Source: Rhodoferax sp. OV413
GTDB lineage: Bacteria > Pseudomonadota > Gammaproteobacteria > Burkholderiales > Burkholderiaceae_C
Assembly (NCBI RefSeq): GCF_900104385.1
Contig: NZ_FNJA01000001.1
Coordinates: 842,386 to 906,385 of the forward strand
DNA: 64,000 bases
Direction of reading: 5' to 3'
The first letter of the stretch is position 1, and each line of letters starts with the position of its first letter. This document shows positions 35,220 to 44,399 of the stretch, piece by piece. A model generated the notes under the pieces. The model ran no database searches and was not told the DNA's origin. It saw only the letters and a program-made list of their open reading frames with translations. A program made the position numbers and the translations under genes.

Positions 35220-36890
35220 ATGAAGAGAAGAATGGTTCCGGCGGCCGTATTGGGTCTTGCCGCAGCGTTTGAAATAGAAGCCGCGCGAGCCGCAAACGAA
35301 ATCACCAAATCAGGCGCACCCCGCAAGGTCGATGTGCTGCTGATCGGCGGCGGCATCATGAGCACCACGCTCGGCGTGTGGCTCAGAGAACTGGAACCCG
35401 ACTGGTCGATGGAACTGGTCGAGCGCCTCGACAAGGTGGCCGAAGAAAGCTCCAATGGCTGGAACAATGCAGGCACCGGCCACTCTGCGCTGGCCGAGCT
35501 GAACTACACCCCCGAAGACAAGAACGGTAAGGTGCAGATCTCCAAGGCCATCGAGATCAACGAGGCCTTCCAGGTCTCGCGCCAGTTCTGGGCCTGGCAA
35601 GTGAAGACCGGCGTGCTGAAGAACCCGCGCTCCTTCATCAATTCGACGCCTCACATGAGTTTTGTCTGGGGCGCCGACAACATTGCCTTCTTGAAGAAGC
35701 GCTACGACGCACTGCAGGCCAGCCCGCTGTTCCGCCCCATGCAGTATTCGGAAGACCCGGCGCAGATCGCCAAATGGGTTCCGCTGATGATGACCGGCCG
35801 CGACCCCAAGCAGAAGCTGGCCGCCACCTGGACACCCATCGGCACCGACGTGAACTTCGGCGAGATCACCCGCCAGTTCGCCACACACCTGCAGTCGCGG
35901 CCCAATTTCTCGATGAAGCTGTCGAGCGAAGTACAAGACATCAAGCGCAATGCCGACGGCACCTGGCGCGTGACCTACAAGAACCTGAAGACCGGCGCCC
36001 TTACCGAGACCGACGCGAAGTTCGTCTTCATCGGAGCAGGTGGCGGCGCACTGCATCTGCTGCAGAAATCGGACATTCCAGAGGCACGCGACTACGCGGC
36101 CTTCCCGGTGGGCGGCTCGTTCCTGGTCACCGAAAACCCCACCATCGCCCTGCAACACATGGCCAAGGCCTACGGCATCGCCTCGACCGGCGCGCCGCCG
36201 ATGTCGGTACCTCACCTCGACACCCGCGTGCTCGACGGCAAGCGCCTGATCCTGTTCGGACCCTTCGCCACCTTTTCCACCAAGTTCCTGAAGGAAGGCT
36301 CCTACCTCGACCTGCTGAGCAGTACCACGCCGCAGAACCTGTGGCCCATGACCAAGGTGGGCGTGGACCAATTCGAACTGGTGCAGTACCTGACCGGCCA
36401 GCTGATGCTGTCAGATGAAGACCGCTTCAACGAACTGAAAAAATACTTCCCCGAGGCGAAGAAGGAAGACTGGCGCCTGTGGCAGGCTGGCCAGCGGGTG
36501 CAGATCATCAAGAGCGACCCGGAAAAGGGCGGCGTGCTGAAGCTGGGCACCGAGATCGTCGCATCCAAGGACAACAGCATCGCCGCACTGCTGGGCGCTT
36601 CGCCTGGCGCGTCCACGGCCGCCCCCATCATGCTGAGCGTGCTCGAAAGAGTATTTAAGGACAAGCTCGCCACGCCAGCCTGGCAGCAAAAGATCCGCCA
36701 GATTGTGCCGAGCTACGGCACGCAGCTGAACGACAGTGCGGCACGTACGGTCCAGGAATGGGCCTACACCGCCGAGCTGCTGCAGCTGGCCCAGGCACCC
36801 GCCATCGACATGGGACGGGTCGCGCAACCCGCCGTGCGCGGCGAGCCCGCCGGTAACAAGACGACGCCAGCGCGCGACATGGCCCTGTAA
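35220..36890 (+). CDS. mqo: malate:quinone oxidoreductase
   Basis: A 556-residue FAD-dependent enzyme oxidising malate to oxaloacetate with quinone as acceptor, in the TCA cycle at the inner membrane. [20 protein letters not shown] (about 37-56) is the FAD site, followed by [20 protein letters not shown] and the C-terminal [16 protein letters not shown], all typical of Mqo. The first 25 residues look like a signal peptide (basic start, Ala-rich core, EAARAAN). Cytoplasm-facing Mqo is usual, so the N-terminus deserves attention. AGGAG is well placed before the ATG. Confidence 0.92.
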   Translation: MKRRMVPAAVLGLAAAFEIEAARAANEITKSGAPRKVDVLLIGGGIMSTTLGVWLRELEPDWSMELVERLDKVAEESSNGWNNAGTGHSALAELNYTPEDKNGKVQISKAIEINEAFQVSRQFWAWQVKTGVLKNPRSFINSTPHMSFVWGADNIAFLKKRYDALQASPLFRPMQYSEDPAQIAKWVPLMMTGRDPKQKLAATWTPIGTDVNFGEITRQFATHLQSRPNFSMKLSSEVQDIKRNADGTWRVTYKNLKTGALTETDAKFVFIGAGGGALHLLQKSDIPEARDYAAFPVGGSFLVTENPTIALQHMAKAYGIASTGAPPMSVPHLDTRVLDGKRLILFGPFATFSTKFLKEGSYLDLLSSTTPQNLWPMTKVGVDQFELVQYLTGQLMLSDEDRFNELKKYFPEAKKEDWRLWQAGQRVQIIKSDPEKGGVLKLGTEIVASKDNSIAALLGASPGASTAAPIMLSVLERVFKDKLATPAWQQKIRQIVPSYGTQLNDSAARTVQEWAYTAELLQLAQAPAIDMGRVAQPAVRGEPAGNKTTPARDMAL

Positions 36891-37268
36891 GGGCAAGGCC
36901 CTCTGATGCGTAACAACAAACTCGTTGGTGCTGCGTTAGGGGGCGAAACCTGCGGTTGGTGCGCCTATCCGCCCCTCCCAAAAAGGCAGCTGCGCAGCCC
37001 TAAATAGGCCTCGAACAGGCTCGCAGGGCTGAAAACCGTGGCGCCAGAGCAGCTTTACAAGGGAAAAGACGGCCTCCGCATGCGAAAAATATGCATTCCG
37101 CCTAGGAAACCGGTTTTTTCTCCAGTAGCATCACGGTCTGCCAGAGGGGAAGCTGTCACGACTTACGCAGCTCCCGAGTGAAGGGCACTGGGCCCACCAC
37201 TCGGACGCTGCGTAAGTCTGAGCCGCTTCACACTGGTGAATACTCAACTCCAATAAGGACCGAACATC
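36891..37268 (+). other. intergenic region between mqo and the SWIB gene
   Basis: A 378-base gap with no gene seen. A small GGGC-AAG-GCCC hairpin lies just after the mqo stop, and the large palindrome described separately lies at 37160-37218. The last 45 bases probably contain the ribosome binding site (AAGGA, 37255-37259) of the SWIB gene. Confidence 0.4.
37160..37218. repeat. 59-bp palindrome GACTTACGCAGC...GCTGCGTAAGTC
   Basis: Perfect 12-bp outer arms (37160-37171, 37207-37218) enclose a second stem CCGAGTG/CACTCGG, so about 19 base pairs form with a loop of some 16 bases. The outer arms share sequence with the palindrome at the end of puuD. It lies about 50 bases before the SWIB gene. 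Confidence 0.75.
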
Positions 37269-37643
37269 ATGGCAACTGCGAAAAAAGCCCCGGCAAAAAC
37301 TGCCGCTCCTGCAAAGAAAGCTGCTCCTGCAGCCAAGGCCGCTCCAGCAACCAAGGCGGCTCCCGCCAAGAAGGCCGCTGCAGCTCCTGCTAAGCGCGCT
37401 GTGAACGCCGCCTTCATGAAGGCCTTGACCCCCAGCGCCGCTCTGGCCGCTGTGGTCGGTGCAGCACCCCTGCCCCGTACCGAAGTCGTCAAGCAACTGT
37501 GGGTCTACATCAAGAAGCACAAGCTGCAAAACGAAGCCAACAAGCGCAACATCAAGTCCGATGCAAAGCTGAAGGCTGTGTTCGGCAAGGACGAAGTCAC
37601 CATGTTCGAAATGGCTGGCCTGATCGGCAAGCATCTGAAGTAA
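37269..37643 (+). CDS. SWIB/MDM2-domain protein with histone H1-like tail
   Basis: A 124-residue DNA-associated protein. Residues 1-45 are a lysine-, alanine- and proline-rich tail made of KAAPA-type repeats, as in eukaryote-like histone H1 tails. Residues 50-124 are a SWIB domain (AALAAVVGAAPLPRTEVVKQ, then LWVYIKKHKLQNEANKRNI). Such proteins occur in Burkholderiales and chlamydiae and are thought to bind or organise DNA. The gene is single, with its own ribosome site and terminator, and is probably well expressed judging by its codon use. Confidence 0.88.
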   Translation: MATAKKAPAKTAAPAKKAAPAAKAAPATKAAPAKKAAAAPAKRAVNAAFMKALTPSAALAAVVGAAPLPRTEVVKQLWVYIKKHKLQNEANKRNIKSDAKLKAVFGKDEVTMFEMAGLIGKHLK

Positions 37644-37662
37644 TCGGCCCTGGGTCGAATAC

Positions 37663-37688
37663 AAAGCCGCAGCGATGCGGCTTTTTTT
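37663..37688 (+). terminator. Rho-independent terminator of the SWIB gene
   Basis: GCCGCA-GCGA-TGCGGC stem followed by a run of seven T, 20 bases after the SWIB stop. Confidence 0.9.
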
Positions 37689-37702
37689 ATGGGTTTTTAA
37701 AC

Positions 37703-37758
37703 AAAAACCGCTTCCAGCGCATATTCTTCCTGCGCGAGCAGCTACTATTTAAATAGCA
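37703..37758 (-). repeat. interspersed repeat, copy I
   Basis: AAAACCGCTTCCAGCGCATA, TTCTTCCTGCGCGAGCAGC, TACTATTTAAATAGC. Its GCTAT end (palindrome GCTATTTAAATAG) lies 20 bases before the ATG of the next gene. Confidence 0.85.
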
Positions 37759-37778
37759 AAAAAGCTTTCCCCTCAGCC

Positions 37779-38153
37779 ATGCAAGCCAGCCTCGAATTCC
37801 ACGACTCCGAAGTGCGCAGCACGGCTGCGCAGGCCGACACGCTGCAGATCGCTTTCTCCGCCGCCTGGGTGCGCATGGCGCCGGACCAGGCGGGCTATGC
37901 GCAGTCGCTGCATATCCAGTGCCTGGGAGCCCGCTGGGACGGCTCGCTGGCCGACTGCATGGGCCGGCTCTCTGGCGGGCGGCTGCTGGACGGCCAATCC
38001 GTACTGTCCAGCCTGGCCCTGCCCTACAAGTCTGCCGGCGCGGTGCGGCTGGAGCTGCAGTTCAGCAACGGCACGCAGCTGCAGGTCCACGCCCAGTCGC
38101 TAGTTTGCGGCTTCACCGGCGACCCGAAGTTCGTCGAGTCGTTTGCCTGCTGA
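37779..38153 (+). CDS. conserved hypothetical protein, 124 residues
   Basis: Not recognised. A soluble 124-residue protein of mixed strands (LQIAFSAAWVRM, SLHIQCLGARWDG, RLELQFSNGTQLQVHAQSL), with no signal peptide or membrane segment and three cysteines. It suggests a small beta-rich domain. It lies between the SWIB gene and a convergent chemoreceptor gene (6 bases between stops), so it is probably transcribed alone. Confidence 0.65.
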   Translation: MQASLEFHDSEVRSTAAQADTLQIAFSAAWVRMAPDQAGYAQSLHIQCLGARWDGSLADCMGRLSGGRLLDGQSVLSSLALPYKSAGAVRLELQFSNGTQLQVHAQSLVCGFTGDPKFVESFAC

Positions 38154-38159
38154 GGCCGG

Positions 38160-39749
38160 CTAGGCCGCGCGGCCCAGCAGCAGACTGCCGCCCGTGCCCG
38201 GCGACAGCTTGAACACCGCCACAGCTTGCACCAGTTCCAGCGCCTGGGCCTTCAAGCTGCTGGCCGAGGCGGCCATTTCCTCCACCAAAGCGGCGTTCTG
38301 CTGGGTCACCAGGTCGATCTGCGTCACCGCCTCGCCCACCTGGCTGACACCCGCGCTCTGCTCGCTGCTGGCGGCGCTGATCTCGCCGACGATGGCCGTC
38401 ACGCGGCGGATCGCACCGACCACCTCGGTCATCGTAGTGCCGGCCTGGTTCACCAGCGCCGTGCCGCGCTCGGTGCGCTCCACGCTGGTGGCGATCAGTT
38501 GTTTGATCTCCTTGGCCGCGCTGGCGGCGCGCCCGGCCAGGCTGCGCACCTCGCCGGCCACCACCGCAAAGCCGCGGCCCTGCTCGCCCGCGCGGGCGGC
38601 TTCCACGGCCGCGTTCAAAGCCAGGATATTCGTCTGGAACGCGATGCCATCGATCACGCCGATGATGTCGGAAATCTTGCTGGACGCCTCGTGGATGCCC
38701 TTCATGGTATCCACCACCTGTCCCACCACCTCGCCGCCTTGCACCGCCACCGTGCTGGCCCGCAGCGCAAGTTGGTTGGCTTCGCGTGCACTGTCAGCGT
38801 TCTGCCGCACCGTGGCGCTCAGCTGCTCCATCGATGCCGCGGTCTGCTCCAGTGCGCTGGCCTGGCTCTCGGTGCGGGCCGACAGATCATGGTTGCCCTG
38901 GGCAATCTCCGAGCTGGCCATCGACACCGCGTCCGAGCCATGGCGCACGCGCGAGACCACGCTCGACAGGCTGCTGCGCATCGCCTCCAGCGTGTGCAGC
39001 AACTGGGCGGTCTCATCCGCCCCGGTCACATGCAGCCGCTGCGACAGCTCGCCGCCGGCAATCTGGCTGGCGGCCGCACCGGCCTGGCCAATCGGCCCGG
39101 TGATCAGCCGGGTAATCCACACCGCCAGAAAGCTGGCAATGGCGATGGCCACCACCAGCAAACCAATCACCCAGCGCAGGGACGCGGCAAACACCTGCTG
39201 CGACGACGCATAGGCCGTGTCGGCACCATCGCCATTCAGCTTCACCAGCTTGGCAATCGCGCCGGCCATCACGCGGAAGGTGGTGCGCGATTCGCCGTTC
39301 AGAAAGGCCTTGGCGGGCTCGTGCTGGGCCTCCCCTCCGCGCGATATCGGCAACAGCTTGGCATTGCTGGCGTAGTGCGCGCTGGTCATGCCCTTGAGCG
39401 CGTCGAACTGGGCCCGCTCCTCGGCGGAGCCTATGGTCGGCTCATAGGCCGCCAAGGCGTCGTCGATGCGTTTTTTGGCAGCTTGCAGGCGCTTGTCGTT
39501 TTCGGCCACCCCGGCCGGGTCCACGGCCAGCACGTGCTGGATCTCGGCCCGGCGGTATTCGTTCAGCGCTGCGTCGACCTCGCCGAGGATGCGCGTGCTG
39601 GGCAACCAGTTGGTGGCAATATCCTTGGTGCTGGTGTTGACCTTGTCGAGTTGGGTCACGGCATATACGCCGGTGATGACGGTCAACAGCAGGATCGCGA
39701 TGAAAGCCACCGCCAGCTTGACCCCAATCTTCAGATTTGAAAAAGCCAT
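38160..39749 (-). CDS. methyl-accepting chemotaxis protein (4HB sensor)
   Basis: A 529-residue chemoreceptor: first membrane segment about 10-31, periplasmic four-helix-bundle sensor about 32-190, second segment about 191-213, HAMP about 214-267, then the signalling domain. The hairpin tip is visible as DGIAFQTNILALNAAVEAAR, where CheA and CheW bind, and the C-terminus lacks the pentapeptide tether of Tar/Tsr. It senses an unknown small molecule in the periplasm and steers flagellar or pilus motility. No che genes are nearby. Confidence 0.92.
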   Translation of the reverse strand: MAFSNLKIGVKLAVAFIAILLLTVITGVYAVTQLDKVNTSTKDIATNWLPSTRILGEVDAALNEYRRAEIQHVLAVDPAGVAENDKRLQAAKKRIDDALAAYEPTIGSAEERAQFDALKGMTSAHYASNAKLLPISRGGEAQHEPAKAFLNGESRTTFRVMAGAIAKLVKLNGDGADTAYASSQQVFAASLRWVIGLLVVAIAIASFLAVWITRLITGPIGQAGAAASQIAGGELSQRLHVTGADETAQLLHTLEAMRSSLSSVVSRVRHGSDAVSMASSEIAQGNHDLSARTESQASALEQTAASMEQLSATVRQNADSAREANQLALRASTVAVQGGEVVGQVVDTMKGIHEASSKISDIIGVIDGIAFQTNILALNAAVEAARAGEQGRGFAVVAGEVRSLAGRAASAAKEIKQLIATSVERTERGTALVNQAGTTMTEVVGAIRRVTAIVGEISAASSEQSAGVSQVGEAVTQIDLVTQQNAALVEEMAASASSLKAQALELVQAVAVFKLSPGTGGSLLLGRAA

Positions 39750-39904
39750 TGTTCACTCCTATGCGGGTAGACAGACCAGTCGACGCAGGCAGCGCCGGGC
39801 CGCTGCAAATTAGCAGACCCGCCCGGCCCGTGGGCCACCCGCCACCCACACCTTCATCAGAATGGATGAAAACCCCGGGCGCCCCGCAGTTCCTTCTCGC
39901 CTAC

Positions 39905-39956
39905 CAAGGCGTTTGCGCAGTCCTCCTATGCGCAACACGCTACACTTTAAATAGCA
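39905..39956 (-). repeat. interspersed repeat, copy J (divergent)
   Basis: CAAGGCGTTTGCGCAGTCC, TCCTATGCGCAACACGCTA, CACTTTAAATAGC. A weaker match, in the gap upstream of both the chemoreceptor and the nitrilase-family gene. The only intergenic copy not placed after a stop codon. Confidence 0.55.
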
Positions 39957-39990
39957 AATCAACCAGACAAGCACAGCGCCAAGCACCGCC

Positions 39991-40761
39991 ATGACCACGC
40001 CCCCCACACTGCGCATCGCCGCAGCCCAATCCTGCTCGGTGCCCGGCGACATCGCCGCCAATCTGCGCACCCACCTGCAGTTCATAGACGCGGCCCGCCA
40101 GGCCCGGGCCGATCTGCTGCTGTTTCCCGAACTGTCGCTCAGCGGCTACGAGCCCGCGCTGCTGCCCGGCTGCGTGCTGCACCCCGCTGACAGCCGGCTC
40201 GCGCCCTTGCAGGCGCTGGCGCGCGAGGCCGGCATGGCCATCGTCGTCGGCGCGCCAGTGGCCAGCGGCGTGGCCGACAAGCCCTGTATTGGCGCCATCA
40301 GCTTCTACCCGGACGGCAGCAGCACGGTCTACCGCAAGCAGCACCTGCACGCCAGCGAAGACCGCTTCGCCGCACCGGGCGCGGTGGACGCCGGCAACCC
40401 CAACCACTACCTGCTGGGCCACATGCCCGCGGCCCTGGCCATCTGCGCCGACGCCATGCACAGCCCGCATGCCGAGCGCGCCGTGGCCGCTGGCGCCGCG
40501 CTCTACCTGGCCAGTTCGCTGGTCTCCGAGGGCGGCTATGCGGCCGAAGCCCTGCAGCTGCAGCGCTACGCCCGGCAGTGGAAGCTGGGCGTGCTGCTGG
40601 CCAACCACGGCGGCCCGAGCGGTGGCTACACCAGCGCCGGCAAAAGCGGCTTCTGGGCGCCGGGCGGCGGGCTGGTGGTGGCCGCAGTCGGCACCGGCAA
40701 CGTCCTGCTGCTGGCCAGCTGCGAGGCCGGCGTATGGAGCGGTGCGCTGCAGCCGGTCTAG
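39991..40761 (+). CDS. carbon-nitrogen hydrolase (nitrilase superfamily)
   Basis: A 256-residue amidase of the nitrilase superfamily. The catalytic Glu-Lys-Cys triad is visible: Glu in LLLFPELSLSGYE, Lys in TVYRKQHLHASEDRF, and Cys in LAICADAMHSPH. It hydrolyses a carbon-nitrogen bond in an unknown amide in the cytoplasm. A GNAT acetyltransferase gene follows after 41 bases and is probably co-transcribed. Confidence 0.88.
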   Translation: MTTPPTLRIAAAQSCSVPGDIAANLRTHLQFIDAARQARADLLLFPELSLSGYEPALLPGCVLHPADSRLAPLQALAREAGMAIVVGAPVASGVADKPCIGAISFYPDGSSTVYRKQHLHASEDRFAAPGAVDAGNPNHYLLGHMPAALAICADAMHSPHAERAVAAGAALYLASSLVSEGGYAAEALQLQRYARQWKLGVLLANHGGPSGGYTSAGKSGFWAPGGGLVVAAVGTGNVLLLASCEAGVWSGALQPV

Positions 40762-40802
40762 ACTATCGCTGTCACCGCAACCTTTCCGCACCGAGGTCCG
40801 CC

Positions 40803-41297
40803 ATGCCCCCCACCCTCCACACCGGCTACCTGCCTGGCTGCATAGGCCGCATCGCCGAGCTGCACGCCCGCTACTACCACCCGCTGGTCGGCTTCGGTCT
40901 GCCGTTCGAGGCCAAGGTGGCGCGCGAACTGGCCGCCTTTTGCGAACGCATGGACCCGCAGCGCGACGGCCTGTGGCTGGCCCTGCAAGACGGCGTGGTG
41001 CATGGGTCGATTGCCATCGACGGCGCCCACGCCGCCCAGGACGGCGCGCACCTGCGCTGGTTCATCGCCTCCGACGCGCTGCGCGGCAGCGGCATGGGCA
41101 AGCAGCTGCTGTCCACAGCCATGGACTTCTGCAACGCCCGGGGCTATGGCCACAGCTACCTCTGGACCTTCGACGGCCTGGGCGCGGCCCGGCATTTGTA
41201 CGAAAAGCACGGCTTCCAGTTGGTGCACCAGCAAGCCGGCACGCAGTGGGGTGCCGAGGTGCGCGAACAAAAGTTCGAGCGGCGCGCTGATATCTAG
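40803..41297 (+). CDS. GNAT-family N-acetyltransferase
   Basis: A 164-residue acetyl-CoA-dependent acetyltransferase. The acetyl-CoA loop is LRGSGMGKQLLSTAMDFC (about 96-113), with the later strand YLWTFDGLGAARHLYEKHGF typical of the C-terminal GNAT part. GAGG precedes the ATG. It follows the nitrilase-family gene. Substrate unknown. GNAT domains of this kind are often fused to MarR regulators; here the domain stands alone. Confidence 0.88.
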   Translation: MPPTLHTGYLPGCIGRIAELHARYYHPLVGFGLPFEAKVARELAAFCERMDPQRDGLWLALQDGVVHGSIAIDGAHAAQDGAHLRWFIASDALRGSGMGKQLLSTAMDFCNARGYGHSYLWTFDGLGAARHLYEKHGFQLVHQQAGTQWGAEVREQKFERRADI

Positions 41298-41305
41298 AAT
41301 CTAAA

Positions 41306-41363
41306 GAAAATCAGCCGCCAGCGCACACCCTACCTGCGTGAGCTGCTATGAAAACAGGAATAG
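41306..41363 (-). repeat. interspersed repeat, copy K
   Basis: GAAAATCAGCCGCCAGCGCA, CACCCTACCTGCGTGAGCTG, CTATGAAAACAGGAATAG. It starts 8 bases after the acetyltransferase stop. Confidence 0.75.
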
Positions 41364-41457
41364 GTATCGCGCGCACCGTACCGGCGTCAGTCGGCAATGG
41401 CTGGGCTATAGTGACCATCCTTGTCTCGTTCCAAGCCGCCCCACCCCTTCCACGCGC

Positions 41458-41838
41458 ATGTTCGAGTTCCTCTTTTCCATCTTTGGCGAGTTCCTGCTGC
41501 AGATCGTCGTAGAGACGTTTTTTGAACTCGGCCTGCACTCGTTGGCCGAGCCATTCCGCCGCAAGCGCAACCCTTGGATGGCGGCTACCGGCTACGCGAT
41601 CTTTGGCGCCCTCTTCGGCGCGCTGAGCCTGCTGCTGTTCCCTGCGCACTTGGTACTGAACCACCTGGGCCAGCTGTCCAACCTGCTGCTGGTCCCAGTG
41701 GCCGCGGGTCTCGGCATGTCCGCCCTCGGCGCCTGGCGCGAGCGCCGCGGCCAAGATGCGCTGCGCATCGACAGCTTCTCCTACGGCTATCTGTTTGCAC
41801 TGGCGTTTGCTTTAGTGCGCTTCCAGTTTGCCAATTGA
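41458..41838 (+). CDS. small integral membrane protein, unknown function
   Basis: Not recognised. A 126-residue protein with an amphipathic N-terminus (MFEFLFSIFGEFLLQIVVET), a basic stretch RRKRNP, and three further hydrophobic segments at about 42-62, 65-83 and 105-121. The ATG at 41458 was chosen over one 40 codons upstream because that extension lies in the repeat copy and lacks coding character. It lies 74 bases before another uncharacterised membrane protein. Confidence 0.65.
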   Translation: MFEFLFSIFGEFLLQIVVETFFELGLHSLAEPFRRKRNPWMAATGYAIFGALFGALSLLLFPAHLVLNHLGQLSNLLLVPVAAGLGMSALGAWRERRGQDALRIDSFSYGYLFALAFALVRFQFAN

Positions 41839-41912
41839 AAAATAGCCAACACATGCTTTTGCGCCAGCAACAACAAACCACCATGCGCATCGCGTCTTGA
41901 AGTGCAATCCAC

Positions 41913-42893
41913 ATGATCGTTCCACAATATTGGGCTGAAGCCCGCCTGCAGCAACGGCATAAAGGTAAACAGACTACGGTGCGCCGCTTTGGTTGGTCGG
42001 ACACCGACCAAGCCAGCGCCCAAGCCAGTGCGGACACGCGTGCCCAAGAAGCCATGTCCCGTCTGCTGGCGGGCGAGAAGCTGGAGCGCCGCGAGCCCAA
42101 AATGCCGTACAACGGCGCGTCTGGCGTGCCCATCCGCGAGGAGATCGTCAGCCGCCACGGCAGCACCATCATCACGCGCAACGCGTACGGCGCGCGCTGC
42201 CTCAACACGCCCCATGCCCTCTTCGCCGATATCGACTTTCCGGACAAGTCCTACTTGCGGCTTGGCCTGCGGGGCGGCGTCGCCATACTGCTGATGGCAG
42301 CTGCCATAGGCTGGCTTGCGCAATCGCGGTTTGCCGGCATGGCCTTCGCCCTGCTGGCATTCATTGCATCCGGGCCCGTCACGCGGTGGATTCAAAGCCG
42401 CCGCCCCGACGAGGCAGCTGCCGCCGAGGCTCTGGCACGCAGCCGGGTTGCCCAGTTCGCGCAAGAACATGCCGACTGGAGCCTGCGCCTGTACCGCACG
42501 CCCGCCGGGCTGCGCGTGCTGGCCACGCACCAGCCTTTTGACCCCTCGGACCCGGCCGTCGACGCGTTCTTCAAAGCGGTCCAGGCAGATGCTGTGTACG
42601 CCGCCATGTGCAACAACCAGCAATGCTTCCGCGCCCGGGTGAGCCCCAAGCCTTGGCGCATCGGCATACAGACCAATATGCGCCCCCGGCCCGGCGTCTG
42701 GCCCATCAAGCCGGAACAACTGGGCGTCAGAAACGCCTGGATCGCCCAGTACGAAGCCCAAGCACCGGCCTACGCTGCTTGCAGATTTGTGGAAACCCTA
42801 GGCAGCGGCGCCATCCACGCGGACATCCAAGCCGTGCAAGAACTGCACGATGCGATGTGCCAAGCCACACAACCCCACATGCCTTTAGCCTAA
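41913..42893 (+). CDS. uncharacterised protein with two central membrane segments
   Basis: Not recognised as a named family. 326 residues: a soluble N-terminal part (about 1-105), two adjacent membrane segments at about 109-127 and 131-150, then a C-terminal domain (about 165-326) with WSLRLYRTPAGLRVLATHQP and two Cys pairs (CNNQQCF; later AACRF). The C-terminal domain is widely seen in comamonads next to small membrane proteins. The layout suggests two cytoplasmic domains joined by a membrane hairpin. No catalytic motif is evident. Confidence 0.65.
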   Translation: MIVPQYWAEARLQQRHKGKQTTVRRFGWSDTDQASAQASADTRAQEAMSRLLAGEKLERREPKMPYNGASGVPIREEIVSRHGSTIITRNAYGARCLNTPHALFADIDFPDKSYLRLGLRGGVAILLMAAAIGWLAQSRFAGMAFALLAFIASGPVTRWIQSRRPDEAAAAEALARSRVAQFAQEHADWSLRLYRTPAGLRVLATHQPFDPSDPAVDAFFKAVQADAVYAAMCNNQQCFRARVSPKPWRIGIQTNMRPRPGVWPIKPEQLGVRNAWIAQYEAQAPAYAACRFVETLGSGAIHADIQAVQELHDAMCQATQPHMPLA

Positions 42894-42938
42894 GCTAGCG
42901 CATATTCCGCCTTCGCCAGCAGCTACTAATTCAATAGC
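42894..42938 (-). repeat. interspersed repeat, copy L (short)
   Basis: GCTAGCGCATATTCCGCC, TTCGCCAGCAGCTACTAATT, CAATAGC. It starts at the base after the upstream stop codon, and its GCTAT end is 3 bases before the tldD start. Confidence 0.8.
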
Positions 42939-42941
42939 ACA

Positions 42942-44399
42942 ATGCCGACCATAGAACAGCTTGCCCCATCCGCCGCGCCTGCCGGCATCGACTTCTGGTC
43001 CGTCCGCCACGTGGTGGAATCAACCGAGCGCCTGACGGTGCGCAACGACGTGGCCGAGGCGCCTTCGCGCGAGCGCGATGCCGGCGTGATGGTCTCGGTG
43101 CAGCACGGCGGCGGGCTTGGGTATGCCGCGACCAGCGACGTGTCGGAGCGCGGCCTGCGCCAGGCATTTGCGCAGGCGCAAGACTTGGCGGCGGCCAGCG
43201 CCGCGCACAGCGTGTTCGACTTCCGCGATGCACCGCGGCCCGGCGGCCGGGGCGACTACCGATCCGCCACCACACGGCCCATCGCGCAGACCTCGCTGGC
43301 CGAGCGCTTCGATCTGCTCAAAGACGTCTGCGCCAGCGCCAACATCGGCGACGCCATCAAGGACCGCCGCGCCTCGCTGTGGACCACGCATACCGAGCAA
43401 CTGCTGGTCACCAGCGACGGCGGCCACATGGCGCAGAACTGGGACTTTGTGGTGCCCAACATCCTGGCCGTGGCCAGCGCCAACGGAGATACCCAAACCC
43501 GCTCCGCCGCCGGCCAGTACAACGGCTTTTGCCAGCAAGGTGGTCTGGAGGTGCTGGAGCGCGCCGGTTTCGCCCAGGACGGCCCGCGCGTGGCGCGTGA
43601 AGCACTGGAGCTGGTGCAGGCCCCCAACTGCCCCAGCGGCGTGATGGACGTGCTGCTGATGCCCGACCAGATGATGCTGCAGATCCACGAAAGCATAGGC
43701 CACCCGCTGGAGCTGGACCGCATCCTGGGCGACGAGCGCAACTTTGCCGGCACCAGCTTCGTGACGCTGGACATGTTCGGCCACTACGCCTACGGCAGCC
43801 CGCTGCTGAACGTCAGCTTCGCGCCCGACCAGCAGCATGAATTTGCCGGCTTTGCCTTCGACGACGACGGTACGCCGGCGCAGCGCGAATGGATCATCCG
43901 CCACGGCATCCTGCAGCGGCCACTGGGCGGCAGCCTATCGCAAGCCCGCGCCCAAGGCCTGTTACCAGGCCTGGGCGGCGTGGCCACCACCCGTTCCTGC
44001 AACTGGAATCGCGCCCCCATAGACCGCATGAGCAACCTGAACATCGAGCCCGGCGACAGCACGCTGGATCAGATGATCGCCAGCATCGACTACGGCATCC
44101 TGCTGCGCACCAATGCGTCGTGGAGCATCGACGACTCGCGCAACAAGTTCCAGTTCGGCTGCGAATGGGGACAGATGGTGCGCAACGGGAAGTTGGCCGA
44201 AGTGGTCAAGCGGCCCAACTACCGCGGCATCTCCGCCGGCTTCTGGCGCTCGCTGGCGATGGTCGGCGACGCATCCACCTTCAAGGTGATGGGCACGCCC
44301 TACTGCGGCAAGGGCGAACCGAACCAGGTGATACGCGTGGGCCACGCGGCGCCTGCCTGTTTGTTCAAAGACGTGTCGGTGTTTGGTGGAGCCGCATGA
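42942..44399 (+). CDS. tldD: metalloprotease TldD
   Basis: A 485-residue TldD-type zinc metallopeptidase. The zinc site is the HExxxH motif in MLQIHESIGHPLELDRILG (about residues 245-263). TldD and TldE form a hetero-oligomeric cytoplasmic protease that degrades unfolded peptides, matures microcin B17 and can process other modified peptides. The start follows a repeat copy directly. The downstream tldE gene overlaps its stop by four bases. Confidence 0.9.
   Translation: MPTIEQLAPSAAPAGIDFWSVRHVVESTERLTVRNDVAEAPSRERDAGVMVSVQHGGGLGYAATSDVSERGLRQAFAQAQDLAAASAAHSVFDFRDAPRPGGRGDYRSATTRPIAQTSLAERFDLLKDVCASANIGDAIKDRRASLWTTHTEQLLVTSDGGHMAQNWDFVVPNILAVASANGDTQTRSAAGQYNGFCQQGGLEVLERAGFAQDGPRVAREALELVQAPNCPSGVMDVLLMPDQMMLQIHESIGHPLELDRILGDERNFAGTSFVTLDMFGHYAYGSPLLNVSFAPDQQHEFAGFAFDDDGTPAQREWIIRHGILQRPLGGSLSQARAQGLLPGLGGVATTRSCNWNRAPIDRMSNLNIEPGDSTLDQMIASIDYGILLRTNASWSIDDSRNKFQFGCEWGQMVRNGKLAEVVKRPNYRGISAGFWRSLAMVGDASTFKVMGTPYCGKGEPNQVIRVGHAAPACLFKDVSVFGGAA

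Noticed and set aside
37131-37664. Gly/Ser/Cys-rich frame opposite the SWIB gene
   Set aside because: Composition is the antisense of the KAAPA repeats; no independent signal.
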